NCBI GenBank assembly: GCA_964509335.1
Contig: CAZDXB010000006.1
Span: 78,680 to 142,679, forward strand
DNA length: 64,000 nucleotides
DNA from: CAZDXB01 sp964509335
GTDB taxonomy: Bacteria; Bacteroidota; Ignavibacteria; Kapaibacteriales; UBA2268
Direction: 5' to 3'
Shown here: positions 55,820-63,406 of the stretch, one piece after another
Layout: every line of letters begins with the position of its first letter
Position numbering within the stretch: the first letter of the stretch is position 1
Made by a program: the position numbers and the translations under genes
The notes under the pieces: generated by a model
Seen by the model: only the letters and a program-made list of their open reading frames with translations
Databases searched by the model: none
Told to the model about the DNA's origin: nothing

Positions 55820-57085
55820 TTATGTTTTGAGCTTTTTCTTTTTAGCGGCGGGGAATAGTATGTTGTTTAAAATCAAGCGGTAACCGGGAGAATTTTTATA
55901 TAGGTTAAGGTCGGTTGGCTCTTCGCCTACCATATGTCTGTAATCTTCAGGGTCGTGTCCGGCGTACCAAGTGAACGTTCCTTTGCCGACGTTGCCGTGG
56001 ATATATTTTACCTCGTCGCTTCCTTCGCGCTCTGCCATTATTATAACCGATTTTTTGACGAAGCGCTTATGGAAAGCCGTCGTTTGACCCATAAAACCGC
56101 GAATTACGTTCACGTGGCATTGAGTCAGCATAGTAGGCACGGGGTCGTACTTAGCGGAAAATTCAAATAGGGTGAAATAGTCTATTTCCGGCTTGTGGGT
56201 GTTGTTGGGTCTGACGTCTATTTCCGAGAATTCGTAAACGTGAGGATTAGTTATTAGCTTGAAGTCTTTAAAAGCGAATGTGTTTTCGTAATTGAGTTTT
56301 TGGTTTACGTTCGGTTCGACTGGGTCGCCGTCGAACATTTGCGGACATATATCGACGTTGAGAGCGGCGAGCGCGATATCGAAAGTGTCGGTGCCGGAAC
56401 ACATAGCGAAAAGGAAGCCGCCGCTTTTAACGTATTCCGTTATTTTTAGGACGACGTCCTTTTTCATTTCCGATACCTTTTTGTATCCCAACTTCTTAGC
56501 GGTCGATTCGTTGAGAGTTACTTGTTCGATATACCAAGGCTTGTTTTTGTAAGCCGCCCAGAATTTCCCGTATTGTCCGGTGAAGTCTTCGTGGTGAAGG
56601 TGCAGCCAGTCGTATTTTTGCAATTCACCGGCTAATACTTCCTCGTCCCAAATAATATCGCAGTCGATTTCTGCGTAATCAAGAGCCAATCGAACCGCGT
56701 CGTCCCAAGGTTGCGAGCCGGGAGGAGCGTAAACGCCGATTTTCGGAGCTTTCTCCAGCTTTACTATGTCCATATTCACGTCGTCGTCCTGCGCTTCCGC
56801 GTATATTTCCGACGATTCCGATTCGTTTATGCGATTGAACGAGACGCCTCGTATTCGGCATTCGTTCGCTATTTTGTCTGTATAAGCAGTAATAAACGAA
56901 CCGCCGCGATAGTTTAGCGCCCAATCGACCGGCTGTCCGTTTTTTATTACCCAATAAGCTACGCCGTAGGCTTTCAAGTGATTCGTTTGCGCCAAATCCA
57001 TCGGAATTATCATCTTATCGGCTTTCGCCGCCGAAGCGAAAACGAGCGAAAGAATCGCGGTTAATATTATCAGCTTTATTTTCAT
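55820..57085 (-). CDS. Secreted glutamine-amidotransferase-like-fold protein
   Basis: 421 residues with a signal peptide (LIILTAILSLVFASAAKA). Segments KIGVYAPPGSQPWDDAVRLAL, YDWLHLHHEDFTGQYG, KSGGFLFAMCSGTDTFDIAL (with a Cys after a strand, amidotransferase-like) and GTFTWYAGHDPEDY are typical of a Bacteroidota family often labelled asparagine synthetase B; that label is probably misleading since it is exported and lacks the synthetase domain. Function unknown. Single gene, divergent from maf. Confidence 0.72.
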   Translation of the reverse strand: MKIKLIILTAILSLVFASAAKADKMIIPMDLAQTNHLKAYGVAYWVIKNGQPVDWALNYRGGSFITAYTDKIANECRIRGVSFNRINESESSEIYAEAQDDDVNMDIVKLEKAPKIGVYAPPGSQPWDDAVRLALDYAEIDCDIIWDEEVLAGELQKYDWLHLHHEDFTGQYGKFWAAYKNKPWYIEQVTLNESTAKKLGYKKVSEMKKDVVLKITEYVKSGGFLFAMCSGTDTFDIALAALNVDICPQMFDGDPVEPNVNQKLNYENTFAFKDFKLITNPHVYEFSEIDVRPNNTHKPEIDYFTLFEFSAKYDPVPTMLTQCHVNVIRGFMGQTTAFHKRFVKKSVIIMAEREGSDEVKYIHGNVGKGTFTWYAGHDPEDYRHMVGEEPTDLNLYKNSPGYRLILNNILFPAAKKKKLKT

Positions 57086-57227
57086 AACTTTTCTCGTCTT
57101 TTCTCTTAATTTTTATTTTTCTCGCTAATATCTAACCAAACGTTATATAGGATTAAATATTTTTGTTTTTGTATCTTTGATGTATAGTAAAAACGAAAAT
57201 TTCGGTTATTAAAGTATATTAAAGTAA

Positions 57228-57833
57228 ATGAAGATTACGGAATTATTGGGTCTTAAAAAGCCGCTGGTGTTGGCTTCAAAATCGCCGAGAAGGAGGAGAT
57301 TGCTAAAGCAGTTGGGATTTAGCTTTGAAGTGAAACCGTCGCGGATAGACGAAGATAAAATCGGTTTTGATGGCAACCCCAATAAATACGCGGCTCAATT
57401 GGCGTCGCTCAAAGCCGGAGACGTATCCAGCGAAACTGAAAAAGATTGTTTAACGTTGGGAGCCGATACGATTGTCGCGCTTGACGGACGTTTGTTGCAC
57501 AAACCCGAAGACGAGAACGACGCTTTCGATATATTAATGACTTTGAGCGGAAGGACTCATAAAGTTTATACTGGGATAGCGCTTGTTAATGGAAAACAAT
57601 CAGCCGTCGCCGTCGAGACGACCGACGTTACTTTTCGGCAATTGGAAGACGAGGAAGTTTGGGCTTATATAAAAACCGGCTCGCCTATGGATAAGGCGGG
57701 CGCATACGGCATTCAGGACGACTTCGGAGCCGTTTTCGTAGAAAGAATCGAGGGCTGCTATTATAATATAGTCGGACTGCCCCTGCAGTTGTTATACAGA
57801 GAAATCAGAAAATTCGTTCGTTCAACAAAATAA
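57228..57833 (+). CDS. maf: Maf-type nucleoside triphosphate pyrophosphatase
   Basis: 201 residues. Motifs: LASKSPRRRRLLKQLG, KPSRIDED, LGADTIVALDG, SGRTHKVYTG, and DKAGAYGIQDDFGAVF. It hydrolyses dTTP/UTP or modified nucleotides to the monophosphate. Normal length. The next gene begins 10 bases after. Confidence 0.94.
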   Translation: MKITELLGLKKPLVLASKSPRRRRLLKQLGFSFEVKPSRIDEDKIGFDGNPNKYAAQLASLKAGDVSSETEKDCLTLGADTIVALDGRLLHKPEDENDAFDILMTLSGRTHKVYTGIALVNGKQSAVAVETTDVTFRQLEDEEVWAYIKTGSPMDKAGAYGIQDDFGAVFVERIEGCYYNIVGLPLQLLYREIRKFVRSTK

Positions 57834-57843
57834 ATAAAACGTT

Positions 57844-58968
57844 ATGATTGCTTCATTTATTAGAAAAGTCGCTTTTAGGTTGCTGTTGACCGTCGCTTTG
57901 GCTATATTTACTTTTTCGTTCGCCGGCGCGAAAATTTTGATGAAGCCGTATTTGCAAGCCGTTACCGATAGTTCCGTTATCGTTATGATAGAAACGGACT
58001 CTAAGTCGGACGTAACGGTGAAATACGGATTGACGGAAGATTTAGAAAAGCGAGCCGAAACTTTCTTTTACGTTGAAACGGAGAGGAGAAATCCGACGTT
58101 CGTCCATCGAGTAAAATTACGCGGTTTGAAAGCGGGGACTCGATATTATTATCAAGCGGGTTTTAGGAATGAAAAGACGGAGGTTGATTCTTTTAAAACG
58201 GCGGTAAAGCCGGGCGAAGAGTTTACTTTCGCGATAATGGGGGACAATCGCTCTAATCCGGATATTTTTAGCGGCGTATGCGAAGAAATGAATAAACATA
58301 AACCGGATTTTTCATTATATATTGGAGACTTGTGTTATAATTCCGAATACAGTTCTTGGAAGAAGGAATTTTTAATCGAAGAAAATTTAGCGCTTTGCGC
58401 GAGCGCTCCGTTCTTCAACGCCGTAGGCAATCATGAAGATTGGGCTCAAAACACTAAGGCTTTTACTCAATCGCTTTCCGAGGGGGAAACGAATCTGCCT
58501 TTTTATACATTCGATTACGGCGACGCTCATTTTGTTATAATAAGCTCGGAAAGTTCTTTTTCAAAGCATGGGAAACAATATAAGTCAATAAAAGAAAGTT
58601 TGGAAAATACAGATAAATCTTGGAAAATCGCCGCCGTTCATATTCCGGCTTATTCAGCCGGCGGACACGGCGGCAACGCGGTCGTTAAGAAATTCACAGA
58701 GGACGTTTTGGAGCCGAACGGGGTTCAAGTCGTTTACTCCGGGCATTCGCATTTTTATCAGCATAATTATATTGAGCCGATTCATCATTTTATCATAGCG
58801 GGCGGAGGCGCGCCTTTGTATTCGCCGGAAAAAGAAGATTTCGTAGTTAAATCGGCGAAAAAATACCATTACGCTATATGTAAAGTAAGCGCTAAGAGTT
58901 TTAATATGAAAGTTTACGACATTCACGGCGAAATAATAGAGGAGTTCGCGTTAACAAAATGGAAATAA
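57844..58968 (+). CDS. Exported purple-acid-phosphatase-like metallophosphoesterase
   Basis: 374 residues with a signal peptide (LLLTVALAIFTFSFAGA). The N-terminal fibronectin-like domain of purple acid phosphatases (KPYLQAVTDSSVIVMIET; LRGLKAGTRYYYQ) is followed by a calcineurin-like domain with MGDNRS, YIGDLCYN, GNHED, AAVHIPAYSAGGH and YSGHSHFYQH, the metal ligands. Likely releases phosphate from esters in the envelope, but no Pho box was looked up upstream. Overlaps the next gene by 10 bases. Confidence 0.88.
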   Translation: MIASFIRKVAFRLLLTVALAIFTFSFAGAKILMKPYLQAVTDSSVIVMIETDSKSDVTVKYGLTEDLEKRAETFFYVETERRNPTFVHRVKLRGLKAGTRYYYQAGFRNEKTEVDSFKTAVKPGEEFTFAIMGDNRSNPDIFSGVCEEMNKHKPDFSLYIGDLCYNSEYSSWKKEFLIEENLALCASAPFFNAVGNHEDWAQNTKAFTQSLSEGETNLPFYTFDYGDAHFVIISSESSFSKHGKQYKSIKESLENTDKSWKIAAVHIPAYSAGGHGGNAVVKKFTEDVLEPNGVQVVYSGHSHFYQHNYIEPIHHFIIAGGGAPLYSPEKEDFVVKSAKKYHYAICKVSAKSFNMKVYDIHGEIIEEFALTKWK

Positions 58969-59918
58969 AGACGCCCATTCCGACATTCGACGACGTGAAG
59001 GAAGCTCGCGTAAGGATTAAAGATTACGCGATTAAAACACCGGTTTTAACGAGCGAGCAAATTAACGCTATTGCGGAGAGCGAGATATATTTTAAATGCG
59101 AGAATTTTCAGAAAGTCGGCGCGTTCAAATATCGCGGGGCAAGTAACGCGGTATTATCGCTTTCCGAGAGAGAGCTTGAAAAAGGCGTCGCGACGCATTC
59201 TTCCGGCAATCATGCGCAAGCTTTGGCGTTAGCTGCGCGAAACGTAGGCGCCGCCGCTTATGTAGTAATGCCGAACAATTCGCTGAAAGTGAAAAAGGAG
59301 GCGGTAGCCGGCTACGGAGCCAAGATATATTATTGCGAGCCGTCATTAGAAGCGCGAGAAAGAAATCTGGGAAAAGTAATCGAAAGAACGGGAGCGACTT
59401 TCATTCATCCATACGATAATTTTAACGTAGTTTGCGGGCAGGGGACGGCGGCGCTGGAATTATTTGAACAAGCGCCGAAGCTCGACGCGCTAATAGTTCC
59501 CGTGGGCGGCGGCGGTTTGCTTGGCGGCTCGCTGATTAGCGCTAAAGCCGTAAGCCCGGAAACGAAAGTAATAGCCGCCGAGCCGGAGGGCGCGGACGAC
59601 GCTTATCGCTCGCTCGAGGCGGGCGAAATTATCCCGTCCGTAAATCCGCAAACCGTAGCCGACGGACTGCTCACGTCTTTAAGCGAATTAACTTTCGAAA
59701 TAATAAAATCAAAAGTCTCGCGAATTGTAACGGTCGGCGACGCGGCGATAATACAAGCCATGAAATTGATTTGGGAGCGAATGAAAATAATAGTCGAGCC
59801 TTCGGCGGCGATAACTTTAGGCTTGCTTCTCGAAAACAAAATCGATTTAACGGACAAAAAAATAGGCGCGATATTATCCGGCGGCAACGTCGATTTGGAC
59901 AATTTGCCGCGGGGGTGA
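58959..59918 (+). CDS. PLP-dependent serine/threonine dehydratase or serine racemase family
   Basis: 319 residues. The PLP lysine is in VGAFKYRGASNA, and SSGNHAQALALAA, the glycine loop GGGGLLGG and SGGNVDL at the end complete the fold. Length and the CENFQKVGAFK phrase fit short forms (serine racemase, threo-3-hydroxyaspartate or catabolic threonine dehydratase) that lack a regulatory domain, so it is not IlvA in the strict sense. Start overlaps the phosphoesterase end by 10 bases. Confidence 0.88.
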   Translation: MEIKTPIPTFDDVKEARVRIKDYAIKTPVLTSEQINAIAESEIYFKCENFQKVGAFKYRGASNAVLSLSERELEKGVATHSSGNHAQALALAARNVGAAAYVVMPNNSLKVKKEAVAGYGAKIYYCEPSLEARERNLGKVIERTGATFIHPYDNFNVVCGQGTAALELFEQAPKLDALIVPVGGGGLLGGSLISAKAVSPETKVIAAEPEGADDAYRSLEAGEIIPSVNPQTVADGLLTSLSELTFEIIKSKVSRIVTVGDAAIIQAMKLIWERMKIIVEPSAAITLGLLLENKIDLTDKKIGAILSGGNVDLDNLPRG

Positions 59919-59925
59919 AGTTTTT

Positions 59926-59958
59926 AGATGTGGCGCGCTTTCGAAGTGTGGCGCATCT
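59926..59958. repeat. 33-base degenerate palindrome, same family as 1702-1734
   Basis: Same length and the same outer bases AGATGTG/CATCT as the perfect copy at 1702-1734, but the arms have diverged (GCGC instead of CCAC). Lies directly after the dehydratase stop. Confidence 0.5.
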
Positions 59959-59973
59959 TGTTGAGTTCGATTC

Positions 59974-59998
59974 ATCCGATGACTTGGAGTCGTCGGAT
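59974..59998. repeat. Hairpin with 11-base arms
   Basis: ATCCGATGACT and AGTCGTCGGAT around TGG, one G-T pair. No T run follows, so its terminator role is doubtful. It marks the left border of the Rhs cassette array. Confidence 0.5.
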
Positions 59999-60048
59999 AA
60001 ATATACTACCAACGCCCGCTCTTTGAAAAATGAGACAAAACGCTTATA

Positions 60049-60273
60049 TTGCGCTATGTTATGGAAAGGCAAGAGAAAATAGACAGCCGCCTCGGCTTTA
60101 TCGGTCGGGAGCGGGATTTTGAGAGCGATTACTTCGCTTTGGGAGCGAGGATGTGCGACGCGGAGACGGGGCGGTTCTTGAGCGTCGACCCGCTATTCGA
60201 GAGCTTCGACGCGCATACGCCCTACCATTACGCCTACAACAGCCCGATAAAGTATAAAGACCCGAGCGGGCTA
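60049..60273 (+). repeat. Rhs core repeat, copy A
   Basis: First of three near-identical copies. It encodes RLGFIGRERDFESDYFALG through YKDPSGL. From the shared Arg codon to Leu it differs from copy B at about 4 positions and from copy C at about 8-9, by hand count. Copies A and C also share about 40 bases upstream, including the ATGGAAAG start region. The core is GC-richer than the tips that follow. Confidence 0.9.
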
Positions 60274-61113
60274 GCGACGGAGAAGGAGGAAGAAATTCAG
60301 GAGATGGAAATCGATTGGGAAACAATAGCGCAGGGCTACGCAATGGCTGAGGCAACCCGTTATATAATGAGTTTTACGAGCGCGGATTTAATAAGAATGA
60401 CCTTAACTGGTTTTGGGCAGTATATACCGGAAGAACTTGGAGGGAAAGCCGCGGTTCTTGCTTATGATTCATATTTGTCATTTGGAAACGAGGGCGGCGG
60501 TTCAAGTAGCGGTTCAAACAGCGGAACTGACGGTTCAACGCGAGCCAGCGGAGACAAAGCTAATAACGGAACGGGTATTTATGGTAATAACGAGTCAAAC
60601 GGATCCGAAGAGAACGGTGGAAGTAAGGTTAGAGATAAAATAGAAAAGATAGGAGTTGATGAGAATAACGTTTCAGAGTATATTACGCCTGATGTAATAA
60701 TTACGGCGAAGAAGCCTACCGCCTTAGAACGTTTTAGCTTTTTTTTAGAAAGTATGGCGCTGTTAGGATTCTCAAGCGGCATTAAAGATGGAATTATAGG
60801 CGATGCTATCAGAATGAATAATGGATTTGTAGCCGGAAGAGGTTTAGCGACATATATGAAATTATCTAAATATGGCGGTGTCGCTGCGGCTCTTCCTTAT
60901 TTTGGTTATCAAGGAAAAGGAGTTTATGATTATTATTTTGAAGCAGGCGGAAGCAATCCAAGCGTTGGGATAAAATACGGTTTAGATGTATTAGCTGCCG
61001 GAGCTATGTATATTCCATATGGAGGATGGATAGTCGGAGGCGGTTATTTTTTAATTGATATTTCAACTGGCGGATTTGGCGGATGGGGCGATCCATGGTC
61101 AACTAAGCCATAA
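60061..61113 (+). CDS. Orphan Rhs cassette 1: core end plus hydrophobic, glycine-rich tip
   Basis: 350 residues from ATG 60061 (the frame is open a little further, to a TTG at 60049). The first 70 residues are the Rhs-repeat-associated core ending in KDPSGL. A Gly/Ser/Asn-rich linker lies near 145-190, then PDVIITAKK, then a tip rich in Gly and hydrophobic residues (LFLESMALLGFSSG-like start, GLDVLAAGAMYIPYGGWIVGG and STGGFGGWGDP). Similar ends occur in Bacteroidota Rhs proteins, but I cannot name a toxin class; membrane damage is a guess. No Rhs repeats precede it and no good ribosome binding site is seen, so it may be silent. A membrane protein gene follows 17 bases later. Confidence 0.7.
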   Translation: MERQEKIDSRLGFIGRERDFESDYFALGARMCDAETGRFLSVDPLFESFDAHTPYHYAYNSPIKYKDPSGLATEKEEEIQEMEIDWETIAQGYAMAEATRYIMSFTSADLIRMTLTGFGQYIPEELGGKAAVLAYDSYLSFGNEGGGSSSGSNSGTDGSTRASGDKANNGTGIYGNNESNGSEENGGSKVRDKIEKIGVDENNVSEYITPDVIITAKKPTALERFSFFLESMALLGFSSGIKDGIIGDAIRMNNGFVAGRGLATYMKLSKYGGVAAALPYFGYQGKGVYDYYFEAGGSNPSVGIKYGLDVLAAGAMYIPYGGWIVGGGYFLIDISTGGFGGWGDPWSTKP

Positions 61114-61130
61114 TAAAAGGAGCGGATATT

Positions 61131-61547
61131 ATGATAGACTATCTTTTATATTTTACTTATTATGCTGTGAGAAAATATACCGACAAAGATCACCCCTTGT
61201 TTTTGGCGCCTTTTGCTTTTGCATTTTCAACGGGATTGCATTATCTTTCGTTAGCGTCGTTAATAAATTTATTGTTTGGAGATAAACACATCCCCGTTTT
61301 ACCTTATGAATTTTTTCCTGAAGAATTCCAAGATGCGGTATGGACAATATATGTTGTTCTTTTATTTTTGTTAAGTCATATTTTATTTAGAATTAGATTT
61401 AAAAATTATATTGAAAAATACGAAGGAGAAAATTCGACAGTTAAGAAATTTAATCCTTGGTGGGGATGGTTATATTTTGTAAGTTCTGGCATTCTTTTTA
61501 TGTTATTGATATTTATAAAGTGCGCGCAAAACAATGGTTTAATATAA
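61131..61547 (+). CDS. Small membrane protein, candidate immunity protein for cassette 1
   Basis: 138 residues with about three helices (FLAPFAFAFSTGLHYLSLASL, AVWTIYVVLLFLLSHILF, LYFVSSGILFMLLIFI). No family recognised. An AAAGGAG lies just before the ATG and the gene begins 17 bases after the tip of cassette 1, where immunity genes of polymorphic toxins usually lie. A membrane immunity protein would suit a membrane-acting tip. Strictly positional inference. AT-rich. Confidence 0.62.
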   Translation: MIDYLLYFTYYAVRKYTDKDHPLFLAPFAFAFSTGLHYLSLASLINLLFGDKHIPVLPYEFFPEEFQDAVWTIYVVLLFLLSHILFRIRFKNYIEKYEGENSTVKKFNPWWGWLYFVSSGILFMLLIFIKCAQNNGLI

Positions 61548-61576
61548 TTATGAACACTACCGACGGCGACTAAAAC

Positions 61577-61762
61577 CGCCTCGGCTTTATCGGTCGGGAG
61601 CGGGATTTTGAGAGCGATTACTTCGCTTTGGGAGCGAGGATGTGCGACGCGGAGACCGGGCGGTTCTTGAGCGTGGACCCGCTGTTCGAGAGCTTCGACG
61701 CGCATACGCCCTACCATTACGCTTACAACAGCCCGATAAAGTATAAAGACCCGAGCGGGCTG
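61577..61762 (+). repeat. Rhs core repeat, copy B
   Basis: Encodes the same core segment, starting one codon after an in-frame TAA (61571-61573). The upstream 40 bases shared by copies A and C are missing. About 98 percent identical to copy A by hand count. Confidence 0.9.
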
Positions 61763-62557
61763 GCGCCGGAGCGAGATGAGAAAGTAGAGAAGACGCAAGC
61801 GATGTTAATCGACGGCAAAAATGTTGGCTTGATGTTTTTAATTGGTATGCAGCTTATTGCGGAGTTAGATGATTTGGCAGAGAGATTCGCCAAAGAAGAC
61901 GCCATGTACGAAGCGGAAGCGGACGCTTTGTTTGAGCAGCGAAACGCGATTATAGGCGGTAACAAAGACGGCGGCGGCGGTAGGGATAGTAAGGACGAAG
62001 CTAAGAATGGCAACCCCAAAGCTGACGACGACAAGGAGGGGAATAGACAAAAGAAAATTAAAGAACCGGATACTGGTAGCGAAGATAATAACTCAGAAGA
62101 AAGTTCCAAAGGTAAAAAGAAACTGAACGATGTAACTGAAATATTTAATAAGAAAATTGAAGAATTGAAAATATTTTTTCGGGAATGGGCGAATGATTAC
62201 TCTTGGCATGCCTATCCTCAAAAATTATTAGATTTCAAAGATAAAGCAAAAACAAATAGTATTTTGGATTTAAAGAATAATGGATTTGGCATTAATGATA
62301 TAGGTGAATTGTCTATTTATGATGGAAAAATATATAGATATGAAGATTATGGCAATATGGCGTTCGGTATAATTTCTCGCGAAATTGGTATTTCTTGTAC
62401 TCATGCCTTAATGGGCGCTGGCTTATATCATGTATATGAGCAAACAATAAAAAGAAGTGAAATGCCAGGATTAAATTCTTTGAATATATTTGGTTTTGGT
62501 GATGACTGGAGAGATTCTTATATGATCGTAAAAGGTTATTATTTTATGAATAAATAA
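61628..62557 (+). CDS. Orphan Rhs cassette 2: core end plus type-44-like polymorphic toxin tip
   Basis: The core-related frame runs from 61574, immediately after a TAA; the first usable starts are TTG 61628 or ATG 61640, both inside the core, so the cassette is 5'-truncated and perhaps not expressed alone. After KDPSGL come about 65 helical residues, a polar linker (GGNKDGGGGRDSKDEAKNGN...), and an AT-rich tip. The tip end, YGNMAFGIISREIGIS, HALMGAGLYHVYEQ, FGFGDDWRDSYMIVKG, resembles polymorphic toxin type 44 (Ntox44, predicted ribonuclease) in the NxxFG, GAG and GDDxxD positions. Assignment is from memory and needs a profile search. Followed 11 bases later by a lipoprotein gene. Confidence 0.7.
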   Translation: MGARMCDAETGRFLSVDPLFESFDAHTPYHYAYNSPIKYKDPSGLAPERDEKVEKTQAMLIDGKNVGLMFLIGMQLIAELDDLAERFAKEDAMYEAEADALFEQRNAIIGGNKDGGGGRDSKDEAKNGNPKADDDKEGNRQKKIKEPDTGSEDNNSEESSKGKKKLNDVTEIFNKKIEELKIFFREWANDYSWHAYPQKLLDFKDKAKTNSILDLKNNGFGINDIGELSIYDGKIYRYEDYGNMAFGIISREIGISCTHALMGAGLYHVYEQTIKRSEMPGLNSLNIFGFGDDWRDSYMIVKGYYFMNK

Positions 62558-62568
62558 GGAATGTACAA

Positions 62569-63126
62569 ATGAAAGCGTCAAAATTAAAATTCTATGGTTA
62601 TTATATATTAATTTTATTTATTTTATTGGTTCAATTTGGATGTGGAGCGGATGATCCTAAATATTATAATAAAATCCATTTTTCTGATTCTATAGAACAA
62701 GTTGAAGATTCAATTAGGTGTTTTTTAAAGTTATGGGAAAATCTACCTGAAGGATTTAAATCTTTTCAATTAAGAGGCGATACTTTGTATTTTAAGAGTA
62801 ATGAAATAGCATATATTAAAAATAAGTTGTATAATAAAAAACTATCTAGATTAAATAGAAGTGAAGTGAAAAAGTTTTATTCGTTAATGAGATACTTTAG
62901 CGAAAATAATATCGATCTTATTATGTCTAGTCCTACTATTGAAGTTGCTTTTATGTATTATTATAAACATTGGGATTCGGTTTATTATCCAGAACTAGAA
63001 TACAGCAGATCAATATTTCTATTAAAAAACGAAAATCAAATAAAAACAATCAAAAATGAAGAGTATCCTTTTGAAAGAAAAATATTAGATATAAAAGATA
63101 GTTTGATTCTTTGTACTTATCGATGA
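62569..63126 (+). CDS. Lipoprotein, candidate immunity protein for cassette 2
   Basis: 185 residues. The signal LILFILLVQFGC ends in a lipobox Cys. The rest is mixed helix and strand with many Tyr, Lys and Asn residues and no known motif. GC content is low, like the toxin tip before it. Its position directly after a toxin-like tip, 11 bases away, is that of an immunity gene, and lipoprotein immunity proteins occur in several contact-dependent systems. A cytoplasmic nuclease would more usually need a cytoplasmic immunity protein, so the pairing is uncertain. Confidence 0.6.
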   Translation: MKASKLKFYGYYILILFILLVQFGCGADDPKYYNKIHFSDSIEQVEDSIRCFLKLWENLPEGFKSFQLRGDTLYFKSNEIAYIKNKLYNKKLSRLNRSEVKKFYSLMRYFSENNIDLIMSSPTIEVAFMYYYKHWDSVYYPELEYSRSIFLLKNENQIKTIKNEEYPFERKILDIKDSLILCTYR

Positions 63127-63181
63127 TAGTATAAAATATTTTTTAATATAAATTATAAATTTTATTAGATTAGTATGTATA

Positions 63182-63406
63182 TTGCGCTAAGTTATGGAAA
63201 GACAAGAGAAAATAGTTAGCCGCCTCGGCTTTATCGGTCGGGAGCGGGATTTCGAGAGCGATTACTTCGCATTGGGAGCGAGGATGTGCGACGCGGAAAC
63301 GGGGCGGTTCTTGAGCGTTGACCTGCTGTTCGAGAGCTTCGACGCGCATACGCCCTACCACTACGCCTACAACAGCCCGATTAAGTATAAAGACCCGAGC
63401 GGGCTG
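63182..63406 (+). repeat. Rhs core repeat, copy C
   Basis: Same core with about 8-9 differences from copy A, including one that changes VDPLF to VDLLF. It shares with copy A the upstream block with ATGGAAAGACAAGAG; here an in-frame TAA (63188-63190) replaces a TAT codon of copy A. Confidence 0.9.

Noticed and set aside
55820..57085. Asparagine synthetase
   Set aside because: The label is common for this family, but the protein is exported and lacks the ATP pyrophosphatase domain of AsnB.
59671..60082. Overlapping frames on both strands across the dehydratase end
   Set aside because: Both overlap a clear PLP enzyme and palindromes; no protein-like features.
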